DNA from: Pseudomonadota bacterium
GTDB taxonomy: Bacteria; Pseudomonadota; Alphaproteobacteria; Acetobacterales; Acetobacteraceae
Direction: 5' to 3'
DNA length: 9,354 nt
Assembly: GCA_021826485.1 (NCBI GenBank)
Contig: JAKAZX010000141.1
Span: 1-9,354 of the forward strand
The notes under the pieces are model-generated. The model was not told the DNA's origin. It saw nothing but the letters and a program-made list of their open reading frames with translations, and did not search any database. Positions 1 through 6,364 of the stretch are shown here, piece by piece. A program made the translations under genes and the position numbers. How positions within the stretch are numbered: position 1 is the stretch's first letter; each line of letters opens with the position of its first letter.

Positions 1-1909
1 GGTCGAAGGCCAGGGCAATTTCGGCAATATCGACGGCGATAACCCGGCTGCCATGCGCTACACGGAAGCGCGGCTGACCGAGGTGGCGCGCGCGCTGCTG
101 GCCGGCATCGATGACGACGCGGTGGATTTCCGCGCCACCTATGACGGGGAAGAGCATGAACCTGTCGTGCTGCCGGGCGCGTTTCCCAACCTGCTGGCCA
201 ATGGCGCGGCCGGCATCGCGGTCGGCATGGCGACCTCCATCCCGCCGCACAATGCCGGGGAGGTCTGCGCCGCCGCCGCCCTGCTGGTGCAGAACCCGGC
301 GGCGACGACGGCGGAGCTGCTCGCCCACATGCCCGGCCCCGACTTCCCGACCGGCGGCGTGCTGGTGGAGGATGCGGCGGCGATCGCGCAGGCCTACGAG
401 ACCGGCCGCGGCGGCTTCCGCCTGCGGGCGAAATGGGAGGTGGAGCGCGGCAAGCACGGCACCTGGGCGATCGTGGTCACGGAAATCCCCTACCAGGTGC
501 AGAAATCCCGGCTGATCGAGCAGATCGCCGAACTGTTGGAAGCGAAGAAGCTGCCGCTGCTGGGCGACGTGCGCGACGAAAGCGCGGAGACCGTCCGGCT
601 GGTGCTGGAGCCGAAGGCCCGCGGCGTGGAGCCGGAGGTTCTGATGGAAACGCTGTTCCGCGCGACCGCGCTGGAAACCCGCTTCCCGCTGAACATGAAC
701 GTGCTGACCGCCGACCGTACGCCCCGCGTGATGGGGCTGCGCGAGGTGCTGCGCCACTGGCTCGATCATCGCCACGAGGTGCTGGTGCGGCGCAGCCGCC
801 ACCGGCTGGCGGCGATCGGCCGGCGGCTGGAAATCCTCGGCGGCTTCCTCGCCGTGTTCCTCAACCTCGACGAGCTGATCCGGCTGATCCGCACCGAGGA
901 CGAGCCGAAGCCGGCGATCATGGCGGCGTTCACCCTCTCCGACGTGCAGGCGGAGGCGATCCTGAATATGCGCCTGCGCTCCCTGCGCAAGCTGGAGGAG
1001 ATGGAAATCCGCCGCGAGCACAAGGCGCTGACCAGGGAGCAGCGGGAGTTGCAGGCGCTGCTGGACGACGAACGGCTGCGCTGGACCCGCATCGGCGAGG
1101 AGCTGGCGGACATGCGAAGCAAGTTCGGCAGCGGCCCGCTCGGCGACCGGCGCACGCGGCTGGCCGCCGCCCCGCCGGCGGTGGTGGTGACCGAGGAGGC
1201 GTTCGTCGAGCGCGAGGCGATCACCGCGATCCTGTCGGAAAAGGGCTGGGTGCGCGCGGTGCGCGGCGCGGTCGCGGACCCGGCCGAGCTGAAGTTCAAG
1301 GAAGGCGACCGGCTGCGCCTGCTGCTGGCCTGCGAGACCACCGACCGGCTGAGCCTGTTCGCCACCAACGGCCGCGCCTACACGCTGCGCGCCGCCGACC
1401 TGCCGCGCGGACGGGGGGACGGGCAGGCCGTGCGGCTGCTGGCCGAACTGAGCAACGAGGACGACGTGGTGGCGCTGTTCGTGCTGCGGGAGGGGGTGCG
1501 GTATCTGGTCGCCTCCGCCGGCGGGCGCGGCTTCGTGGTGAAGGCCGAGGACATGCTGGCGGAAAAGCGCACCGGCAAGCAGGTGCTGAACACCCGCCCC
1601 GGCGAGGAGGCGCGGCTGTGCGTGCCGGCGGAGGGTGACCACGTCGCCGTGGTCGGGGAGAATCGCAAGCTGCTGGTGTTCCCGCTCGATCAGGTGCCGG
1701 AACTGGCGCGCGGGACCGGCGTGATGCTGCAACGCTACAAGGATGGCGGCCTCGCCGACGCGCTGGTGTTCCGCCTCGCCGACGGGCTGAGCTGGAAGTC
1801 GGGGGAGCGGACGCGCACCGAGCCGGTGCTGCGCGACTGGCTGGGCGAACGCGCGCAAGCCGGGCGGACGGTGCCGACCGGCTTCCCGCGCTCCAACCGG
1901 TTCGGCTGA
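1..1909 (+). CDS. parC: DNA topoisomerase IV subunit A (ParC), 5'-truncated by window edge
   Basis: ParC is the DNA-cleaving subunit of topoisomerase IV, which with ParE decatenates daughter chromosomes and relaxes supercoils in the cytoplasm. The reading frame is open from base 2, and those first codons (QGNFG, IDGD) belong to the conserved GyrA/ParC breakage domain. The ATG at 53 is therefore internal, not the start. The active-site tyrosine lies in the AAMRYTEARL motif (Tyr codon 59-61), and ATSIPPHN follows at about 233-256. A coiled-coil region leads to a C-terminal beta-pinwheel from roughly 1180 onward. The canonical GyrA box (QRRGGKG) is absent; the equivalent blade reads QRYKDGGL, which favours ParC over GyrA. 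About 635 codons are visible. Matching the tyrosine to E. coli ParC Tyr120 gives about 735 residues in total, normal for the family. The quinolone-resistance region lies upstream, outside the window. The gene converges on fixK with 8 bases between stop codons. Confidence 0.95.
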   Translation, partial: VEGQGNFGNIDGDNPAAMRYTEARLTEVARALLAGIDDDAVDFRATYDGEEHEPVVLPGAFPNLLANGAAGIAVGMATSIPPHNAGEVCAAAALLVQNPAATTAELLAHMPGPDFPTGGVLVEDAAAIAQAYETGRGGFRLRAKWEVERGKHGTWAIVVTEIPYQVQKSRLIEQIAELLEAKKLPLLGDVRDESAETVRLVLEPKARGVEPEVLMETLFRATALETRFPLNMNVLTADRTPRVMGLREVLRHWLDHRHEVLVRRSRHRLAAIGRRLEILGGFLAVFLNLDELIRLIRTEDEPKPAIMAAFTLSDVQAEAILNMRLRSLRKLEEMEIRREHKALTREQRELQALLDDERLRWTRIGEELADMRSKFGSGPLGDRRTRLAAAPPAVVVTEEAFVEREAITAILSEKGWVRAVRGAVADPAELKFKEGDRLRLLLACETTDRLSLFATNGRAYTLRAADLPRGRGDGQAVRLLAELSNEDDVVALFVLREGVRYLVASAGGRGFVVKAEDMLAEKRTGKQVLNTRPGEEARLCVPAEGDHVAVVGENRKLLVFPLDQVPELARGTGVMLQRYKDGGLADALVFRLADGLSWKSGERTRTEPVLRDWLGERAQAGRTVPTGFPRSNRFG

Positions 1910-1922
1910 GCCTCGCCTCAGT
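1905..1922. terminator. small inverted repeat between convergent parC and fixK, possible weak bidirectional terminator
   Basis: CTGAG (1906-1910) and CTCAG (1917-1921) form a 5-bp stem with a 6-base loop, extendable by one G-T wobble pair. Each arm contains the TGA stop codon of one of the two convergent genes. There is no T-tract on either side, so it is not a typical intrinsic terminator, and a stem this short can occur by chance. It is listed because it is the only symmetrical element in the 8-base gap. Confidence 0.2.
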
Positions 1923-2631
1923 GCCGAGTCGCGCGGGCCAGGGCTAGCAGCGCGGCCTGGCTGCGTACCGCGAAGGTGGCGCGGCCGAGCGCGATCGTGC
2001 CGTCGCGGCGGAACTGCGCGAGGCAGCGGCACACCGTCTCGATGGTCAGGCCGAGATGGTCGGCGATGTCGCCGCGGCTCATCGGCAGGGGGACATGGCC
2101 GGCCGATTCGTGCGGCACGCGGTCCACCATCTCCAGCAGGAAGCCGGCCACCCGCTCCGACGCGCTCTTGCGGCCCAGCGTCACCATGCGGTCGCGGGCG
2201 TTGCGCAACTGGCGCGATGCGATGCCGAGCAGCCAGTGGGCGACGCGGCAGTCATGCCCGGCCGCCTGGTCCAGCGCGCGGCGCGGATAGCGGCGCACCG
2301 TCACGGCCGTGACCGCCTCGGCGGCCAGATCGTGCTCGGCCAGCGCTTCCACGCCCAGCCAGTCGCCGGGCAGCAGGAACTCGTTGATCTGGCGGCGTCC
2401 GTCGTCCATCAGCTTGACCGTCCGCACGCAGCCGGCCACAATCCGGTAGCAGTAGCGGGCGGGATCGCCCTGCGCGTAAAGCTCCGCGTCCTTGTGGACC
2501 GAGATCGTGGTGGCCTGCTGTTCCAGCGCGCCGATGTCGGGGCAGTCCTGCCCGGCCGGGGCCGTCGTCGGTGGCAGCGAAAGCCCGATCCGGTGTGTCC
2601 TGTCCAGAGTGGGCTGATGTGAGGTCTGCAT
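1918..2631 (-). CDS. fixK: FixK-type Crp/Fnr family transcriptional regulator
   Basis: This is a predicted DNA-binding regulator of microaerobic genes, acting as a dimer on TTGA-N6-TCAA boxes. The 237-residue product has an N-terminal cyclic-nucleotide-binding-like beta-roll (about 35-125, with GD at 55-56 and PGDWLG at 88-93). A dimerisation helix follows (about 130-160), then a winged helix (about 160-220) with recognition helix TIETVCRC at 196-203. There is no N-terminal cysteine cluster like the one that binds the 4Fe-4S centre in FNR, so it should not sense oxygen directly; this is typical of FixK. The ATG at 2631 is chosen because GGGAG lies 6 bases upstream (minus strand, 2638-2642) and the protein then has normal family length; longer versions run into fixJ. 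The gene is divergent from fixJ-fixL, the usual source of its activation. The recognition helix has Cys201 where FNR and most FixK proteins have Ser, plus Cys203. Family assignment is firm; the name fixK rests on context. Confidence 0.88.
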   Translation of the reverse strand: MQTSHQPTLDRTHRIGLSLPPTTAPAGQDCPDIGALEQQATTISVHKDAELYAQGDPARYCYRIVAGCVRTVKLMDDGRRQINEFLLPGDWLGVEALAEHDLAAEAVTAVTVRRYPRRALDQAAGHDCRVAHWLLGIASRQLRNARDRMVTLGRKSASERVAGFLLEMVDRVPHESAGHVPLPMSRGDIADHLGLTIETVCRCLAQFRRDGTIALGRATFAVRSQAALLALARATRH

Positions 2632-2634
2632 CCG

Positions 2635-2642
2635 CTTCTCCC
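2635..2642 (-). promoter_or_regulatory. ribosome binding site deciding the fixK start
   Basis: On the minus strand GGGAGAAG precedes ATG 2631, with the GGGAG core 6 bases from the start. This is the only good Shine-Dalgarno sequence near the 5' end of the open frame and supports 2631 over the in-frame ATG at 2742, which would overlap fixJ. Confidence 0.6.
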
Positions 2643-2711
2643 GCGCCACGACGATTGCTGTCTGGCGCAGGACTACCGGTCCCTGCTGCACCGCGAAATT
2701 CGGGCGGTTGC

Positions 2712-2729
2712 GTACGTAGTTTTTCGTAC
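2712..2729. promoter_or_regulatory. candidate FixJ-binding site (GTACGTAG with inverted CGTAC half)
   Basis: GTACGTAG (2712-2719) resembles the GTA(A/C)GTA-type FixJ recognition core known from rhizobial fixK promoters, as I recall it. An inverted partner CGTAC lies at 2725-2729, so GTACG-N8-CGTAC forms a 5-bp dyad around a T-run in an otherwise GC-rich region. It lies about 80-98 bases upstream of the fixK start and 11-29 bases upstream of the fixJ start. Position therefore fits activation of fixK and possibly autoregulation of fixJL. The motif match is from memory and not from a search. Confidence 0.45.
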
Positions 2730-2740
2730 CGTGCCGGGCC

Positions 2741-3376
2741 ATGAGCGACATCGAACCGCTCGCCGTGCATGTCGTGGACGATGACGAGGCGGTGCGCGCC
2801 TCGCTGCAATTCCTGCTGGAATCCGCCGGCCTGACCGTGTGCACGCATGCGAGTGCGGAGGCATTCCTGGCCTGCGCCGGGCAGGCGGCGGTGGGCTGCG
2901 TGCTGACCGATGTGCGCATGCCGGGCCTGGGCGGCCTGGAATTGCAGGAGCGGCTGCACACCGCCGGCCACACCTTTCCCGTCATCGTCATGTCCGGCCA
3001 CGGCGACGTGCCCACCGCCGTCCGCGCGCTGAAGGACGGGGCACTGGATTTCCTGGAAAAGCCGTTCGACGACGACCAGTTGCTCGCCGCGATCCGCAAG
3101 GCGCTGTCGGCCGGCGCGGCGGCCCGCGCGGCGGCCGCGGCGGCGGCGGCGGCGGCGCATCGGCTGGCCGCCCTGACCCCGCGCGAGCGGGAGGTGCTGG
3201 CCGGGCTGGTCGCCGGCCAGGGCAGCAAGGCGATCGCGCTCGACCTCGGCACCAGCCCGCGCACCGTGGAGGTGCATCGCACCCGCGTCATGGCCAAGCT
3301 CCAGGTGCGCAGCCTGCCCGAACTGGTGCGGCTGGTGGCGGCGGCGCAGGCCGCCGCGGCGCCGCAGGACGCCTAG
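2741..3376 (+). CDS. fixJ: FixJ-family response regulator (receiver plus LuxR-type HTH)
   Basis: FixJ is the transcription factor phosphorylated by FixL at low oxygen; it activates fixK-type genes. The 211-residue protein has a complete receiver (about 7-122): acidic pocket Asp13-Asp15, phosphoacceptor Asp57 in LTDVRMPGL, Ser85 in VMSGHGD, and Lys107 in EKPF. A LuxR/GerE helix-turn-helix follows from about 145 (LTPREREVL) to 203, containing SPRTVEVHR. The linker is unusual: ten consecutive alanines at 130-139, seven of them identical GCG codons. The ATG at 2741 places the receiver at the normal distance from the N terminus; the upstream GGGCC is a poor ribosome binding site. fixL starts 4 bases after the stop, so the two are surely cotranscribed. 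The kinase-second order (fixJ-fixL) is the reverse of the rhizobial fixLJ order. Confidence 0.92.
   Translation: MSDIEPLAVHVVDDDEAVRASLQFLLESAGLTVCTHASAEAFLACAGQAAVGCVLTDVRMPGLGGLELQERLHTAGHTFPVIVMSGHGDVPTAVRALKDGALDFLEKPFDDDQLLAAIRKALSAGAAARAAAAAAAAAAHRLAALTPREREVLAGLVAGQGSKAIALDLGTSPRTVEVHRTRVMAKLQVRSLPELVRLVAAAQAAAAPQDA
3137..3157 (+). repeat. (GCG)7 trinucleotide tract in the fixJ linker
   Basis: Seven perfect GCG codons (within a run of ten alanine codons, 3128-3157) encode the segment joining the FixJ receiver to its DNA-binding domain. Gain or loss of a unit stays in frame and would only change linker length. Confidence 0.85.
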
Positions 3377-3380
3377 CGCC

Positions 3381-4484
3381 ATGCCCGACCGCGCCGCCTA
3401 TCTGCGGGCCGTGTTCGATGCCGCGCCGGAGGCGATGGTCATCATCGACGAACGCGGCAGGATCGAAGGGTTCAGCCCGGCCGCGGAACGCCAGTTCGGC
3501 TATCCCGCCGCGGACGTGGTGGGGCGCAATGTCAGCCTGCTCATGCCCTCCCCCTATCGCGAGGAGCATGACGGCTACCTGCACCGCTACCTGACCACCG
3601 GCGAACGGCGGATCATCGGCATCGGCCGCGTGGTGGTCGGCCAGCGCCGCGACGGCAGCACCTTCCCGATGGAGCTTTCGGTGGCCGAGGCGCGGCCGAG
3701 CGGGCGGCGGATCTTCGTCGGCTTCATCCGCGACCTGACGGAGGCGCAGACCACGCGGGCGCGGATGCAGGAATTGCAGCAGGAACTGCTGCACGCCTCG
3801 CGGCTGCGCACCACCGGCCAGATGGCGGCGACGATGGCGCACGAACTGAACCAGCCGCTGACCGCCGCCGCCAACTATCTGCGCGGCGCGCAGCGGCTGC
3901 TGGACATGCCGCAGGCCGATCTGGCGCGCGTGCGCGACGCGCTGTCGCTCGCGGCGCAGCAGGCGCTGCGCGCCGGCGACATCATCCGCCGGCTGCGCAG
4001 CTTCGTCGCGCGCGGGGAGGTGCAGTCGCGCCGCGAATCGGTGAACATGCTGATCGAGGAGGCGAGCGCGCTGGCGCTGCTGGGCGCCAAGGAGCGCAGC
4101 ATCCACGCCAGCCACCGGATCGCCGCCGACCTGCCGGACGTGATGGTGGAGCGGGTGCAGGTCCAGCAGGTGCTGCTGAACCTGATGCGCAACGCCATCG
4201 AGGCGATGGACGGCATGCCGCGGCGCGAACTGACGGTGGAGGCGGTGGCGGAGGGGGAGGACGTGCGCGTCAGCGTCGCCGATACCGGCCCCGGCCTGCC
4301 CGCCGAGGTGGCGGCGCAACTGTTCCAGCCATTCGTGACCACCAAGCCCGACGGCATGGGGATCGGCCTTTCGATCTGCCGCACCATCGTCGAATCGCAT
4401 GGCGGCCGCATCTGGGCGGAGGCGAATCCCGGCGGCGGCACCGTGTTCCGCTTCACCCTGCCACGGGTTGCCGATCCGGCTTGA
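3381..4484 (+). CDS. fixL: FixL-type heme-PAS oxygen-sensor histidine kinase, soluble single-PAS form
   Basis: FixL binds heme in a PAS domain; oxygen binding shuts off its kinase, so deoxy-FixL phosphorylates FixJ. The 367-residue product has one PAS domain (about 8-120). Aligned from memory with Bradyrhizobium FixL at a constant offset of 137, it keeps proximal His63 (His200), Arg69 (Arg206), Ile78 (Ile215), Ile81 (Ile218), Arg83 (Arg220, the distal switch) and Leu99 (Leu236), with Val101 for Ile238. The same offset puts the phosphorylated histidine at His154 (His291) in AHELNQPL. The ATP domain has N-box Asn271, G1 DTGPG (301-305) and G2 GMGIG (325-329). I see no membrane segments and no second PAS; the Bradyrhizobium protein is about 505 residues with two PAS domains, so this is a minimal cytoplasmic version. 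AGGA at 3366-3369 can serve as ribosome binding site. The TGA stop lies inside the downstream FixK box. Confidence 0.93.
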   Translation: MPDRAAYLRAVFDAAPEAMVIIDERGRIEGFSPAAERQFGYPAADVVGRNVSLLMPSPYREEHDGYLHRYLTTGERRIIGIGRVVVGQRRDGSTFPMELSVAEARPSGRRIFVGFIRDLTEAQTTRARMQELQQELLHASRLRTTGQMAATMAHELNQPLTAAANYLRGAQRLLDMPQADLARVRDALSLAAQQALRAGDIIRRLRSFVARGEVQSRRESVNMLIEEASALALLGAKERSIHASHRIAADLPDVMVERVQVQQVLLNLMRNAIEAMDGMPRRELTVEAVAEGEDVRVSVADTGPGLPAEVAAQLFQPFVTTKPDGMGIGLSICRTIVESHGGRIWAEANPGGGTVFRFTLPRVADPA

Positions 4485-4494
4485 TCCAGGTCAA
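4481..4494. promoter_or_regulatory. FixK/FNR anaerobox upstream of the receiver gene
   Basis: TTGATCCAGGTCAA matches the FNR/FixK consensus TTGAT-N4-ATCAA at all but one defined position (G instead of A at 4490). With flanking C and G the outer arms CTTGA/TCAAG (4480-4484, 4491-4495) are a perfect dyad. It overlaps the fixL stop codon (4482-4484) and is the only such box I found in a gap between genes. Its natural target is the receiver gene starting at 4580, with the divergent FixK as likely binder. Confidence 0.75.
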
Positions 4495-4502
4495 GGCCGC
4501 GC

Positions 4503-4547
4503 GATGCGCCTGCGGTTGAGATGCAGCCTGCGCGGATGCCTGCGCGG
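4503..4547 (+). repeat. three imperfect direct repeats GATGC-(n)-CTGCG
   Basis: GATGCGCCTGCGG (4503-4515), GATGCAGCCTGCGCGG (4520-4535) and GATGCCTGCGCGG (4535-4547) are three near-copies, starting 17 and 15 bases apart, directly after the FixK box and across the predicted transcription start. They fill most of the gap before the receiver gene. Function unknown; they may be remnants of local duplication, a second regulator's sites, or leader RNA structure. Confidence 0.5.
4517..4522 (+). promoter_or_regulatory. candidate -10 element of the FixK-dependent promoter
   Basis: If the anaerobox centre (between 4487 and 4488) is at -41.5, as in class II Crp/Fnr-activated promoters, then -12 to -7 falls on TGAGAT. 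This keeps the first T, fifth A and last T of TATAAT, the most important positions. Transcription would start near 4529, leaving a leader of about 50 bases. The spacing fits; the hexamer itself is a weak match. Confidence 0.4.
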
Positions 4548-4565
4548 CGTGCGGTACGGGGCGGC

Positions 4566-4571
4566 AGGGAG
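4566..4571 (+). promoter_or_regulatory. ribosome binding site supporting the GTG start at 4580
   Basis: AGGGAG ends 8 bases before GTG 4580. No ATG lies in the receiver frame between the in-frame stop at 4517-4519 and the receiver core, and the nearby ATGs at 4573 and 4597 are in another frame that stops at 4623. GTG is therefore the best start. Confidence 0.6.
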
Positions 4572-4579
4572 CATGCAGT

Positions 4580-4947
4580 GTGACAGGATCGGCCAGATGC
4601 GCCGCTGCCATCATCGACGATGACGCGGCGGTGCTCGACTCGCTGCGCTTCCTGCTGGAGGTTGCCGGCTATCACGTCGCCACCTACCCCTCGGCGCTGG
4701 ATTTCCTGGCCGACCGCGGCAGCCGCCCGCCCTGCCTGATCCTGGACCACCACATGCCGCACATGACCGGGCTGGAGCTGGTGGCCCGGCTGCGCGGAGA
4801 GGGGGAGGGGATGCGGATCATGCTCATCACCGGCTCCTCCACCCCCGCCATCGTCAGCCGGGCGGCGGCGCTGGGCGTGGCCAAGGTGATCGAGAAGCCG
4901 CCGGTCGAGGACGAGCTGATCGCCTTCGTCGCGCTCAGCGCCGAAGG

Positions 4948-4963
<16 letters not shown>
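4580..4963 (+). CDS. single-domain response regulator receiver, FixT-like candidate
   Basis: This 127-residue protein is a lone receiver domain with no output domain. It has the acidic pair and triad start Asp13-Asp15, phosphoacceptor Asp56 (in CLILDHHMPHMTG), Thr84 (LITGS) and Lys106 (EKPP), so it should accept phosphate. Its first 30 residues resemble the FixJ receiver encoded upstream (DDDxAVxxSLxFLLExAG), which suggests origin by duplication. The GTG start is supported by AGGGAG 8 bases upstream. A FixK box precedes it, so it is probably induced when FixLJ is active. In Caulobacter, FixT is a small receiver-type protein that inhibits FixL and is reported to bind an iron-sulfur cluster. 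By size, context and predicted control this gene is a candidate functional counterpart, but only two cysteines (Cys7, Cys52) are present. Alternatives are a phosphate sink for FixL or a partner of an unlinked kinase. Its 3' end overlaps convergent livF by 16 bases. Confidence 0.85.
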
Positions 4964-5635
<672 letters not shown>

Positions 5636-5649
<14 letters not shown>

Positions 5650-6364
5650 AGCGGTCGCCCAGATAGGCGCGGATCACCGCCGGGTCGCGCACCACGGCGT
5701 CCGGGGTGCCGCGCGCGATGACGCGGCCGAGGTCCAGCACCACGGCGCGGTCGATCAGCGGCAGCAGGATTTCCATGACGTGCTCGACCATGATGACGGT
5801 GATGCCCTGCGCCCGCACCGCGCGGATCAGCGCCACGCCGTCCTGCGCCTCGGCCGGGGTCAGGCCGGTCAGCATCTCGTCCAGCAGGATCAGCCGCGGG
5901 CGGGTGGCCAGCGCGCGGGCCACTTCCAGTCGCCGCTTCTCGGGCGGGGTCAGTTGCGCGGCGGGGGCATCGGCCCGCGCGGCGAGCCCGGTCGCCGCCA
6001 GCATCGCCGCCGCCTCCGCCATCGCGGTGCGGGTGCGCCCGACGCGGGCGAACGCGCCGACCATGACATTCTCCAGCACCGTCATGGTGTCGAAGCTGCG
6101 CACGATCTGGAAGGTGCGGGCAATGCCGGCGCGCGCGCAGGCCAGCGGGCCGCGCCCCGACACGATTTCGCCGGCCATGCGGATCACGCCGCTTTCGGGT
6201 GCGATCTCGCCGGCGATCATGTTGAACAGCGTCGTCTTGCCGGCGCCGTTGGGGCCGATCAGGCCGAGAATCTCTCCCGCCTCGACGGTGAAGGAGACAT
6301 CGACGTTCGCCGCCACGCCGCCGAAGCTGCGGCTGACCTGCTCGACCTCAAGCAGCGCGGGCAT
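5636..6364 (-). CDS. livG: branched-chain/hydrophobic amino acid ABC transporter ATP-binding protein LivG
   Basis: This is the second ATPase of the importer. The 242-residue product has Walker A GPNGAGKTT (37-45), Q-loop Gln86 in ARTFQ, Walker B LILLDE (158-163) and H-loop His in MVEHVM, with C-terminal RAYLGDRY typical of LivG. The signature motif is degenerate: LTPPEKRRLEVARAL (138-152) in place of LSGGQ-type or the LivG LPYG-type sequence, losing both glycines. The segment after Walker B (MLTGLTPAE) also differs from the usual PAAGLN. I recall a LivG subgroup with similarly altered motifs, so this may be a lineage trait and not decay. The start is ATG 6364: GGGAG sits 6 bases upstream (minus strand, 6371-6375) and MPALLEVEQV begins the domain normally. 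The earlier ATG at 6409 would add a cysteine-rich, non-homologous tail. It overlaps livM by 17 bases and livF by 14. Confidence 0.92.

Larger units (their letters stand above)
2632..2740. promoter_or_regulatory. divergent fixK / fixJ promoter region
   Basis: These 109 bases separate the divergent starts of fixK (minus) and fixJ (plus) and must carry the fixK promoter and probably the fixJL promoter. The part near fixJ is clearly less GC-rich than its surroundings (about 2695-2730). I found no TTGA-N6-TCAA box here, so neither gene shows a FixK site in this gap. I cannot place -10/-35 hexamers with confidence on either strand. Confidence 0.6.

Noticed and set aside
53..1909. ATG 53 as the start of ParC
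   Set aside because: This methionine is inside the AAMRYTE active-site motif and the frame is open with conserved residues to the window edge.
2632..2740. FixK autoregulatory box in the divergent region
   Set aside because: I searched for TTGA-N6-TCAA-like dyads; only partial half-sites such as TTGCTGTC occur without partner.
1918..3297. 459-residue minus-strand open frame extending the FixK frame through fixJ
   Set aside because: Only the last 237 residues match the Crp/Fnr fold; the upstream part is antisense to fixJ with Ala/Arg/Ser-rich shadow composition, and a good ribosome binding site marks 2631.
3288..4400. 370-residue minus-strand open frame antisense to fixL
   Set aside because: His/Arg/Ala-rich shadow of a gene with full FixL motifs.
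4573..4623. ATG 4573 as start of the receiver protein
   Set aside because: It is in another frame that stops at 4623; GTG 4580 is in the receiver frame.
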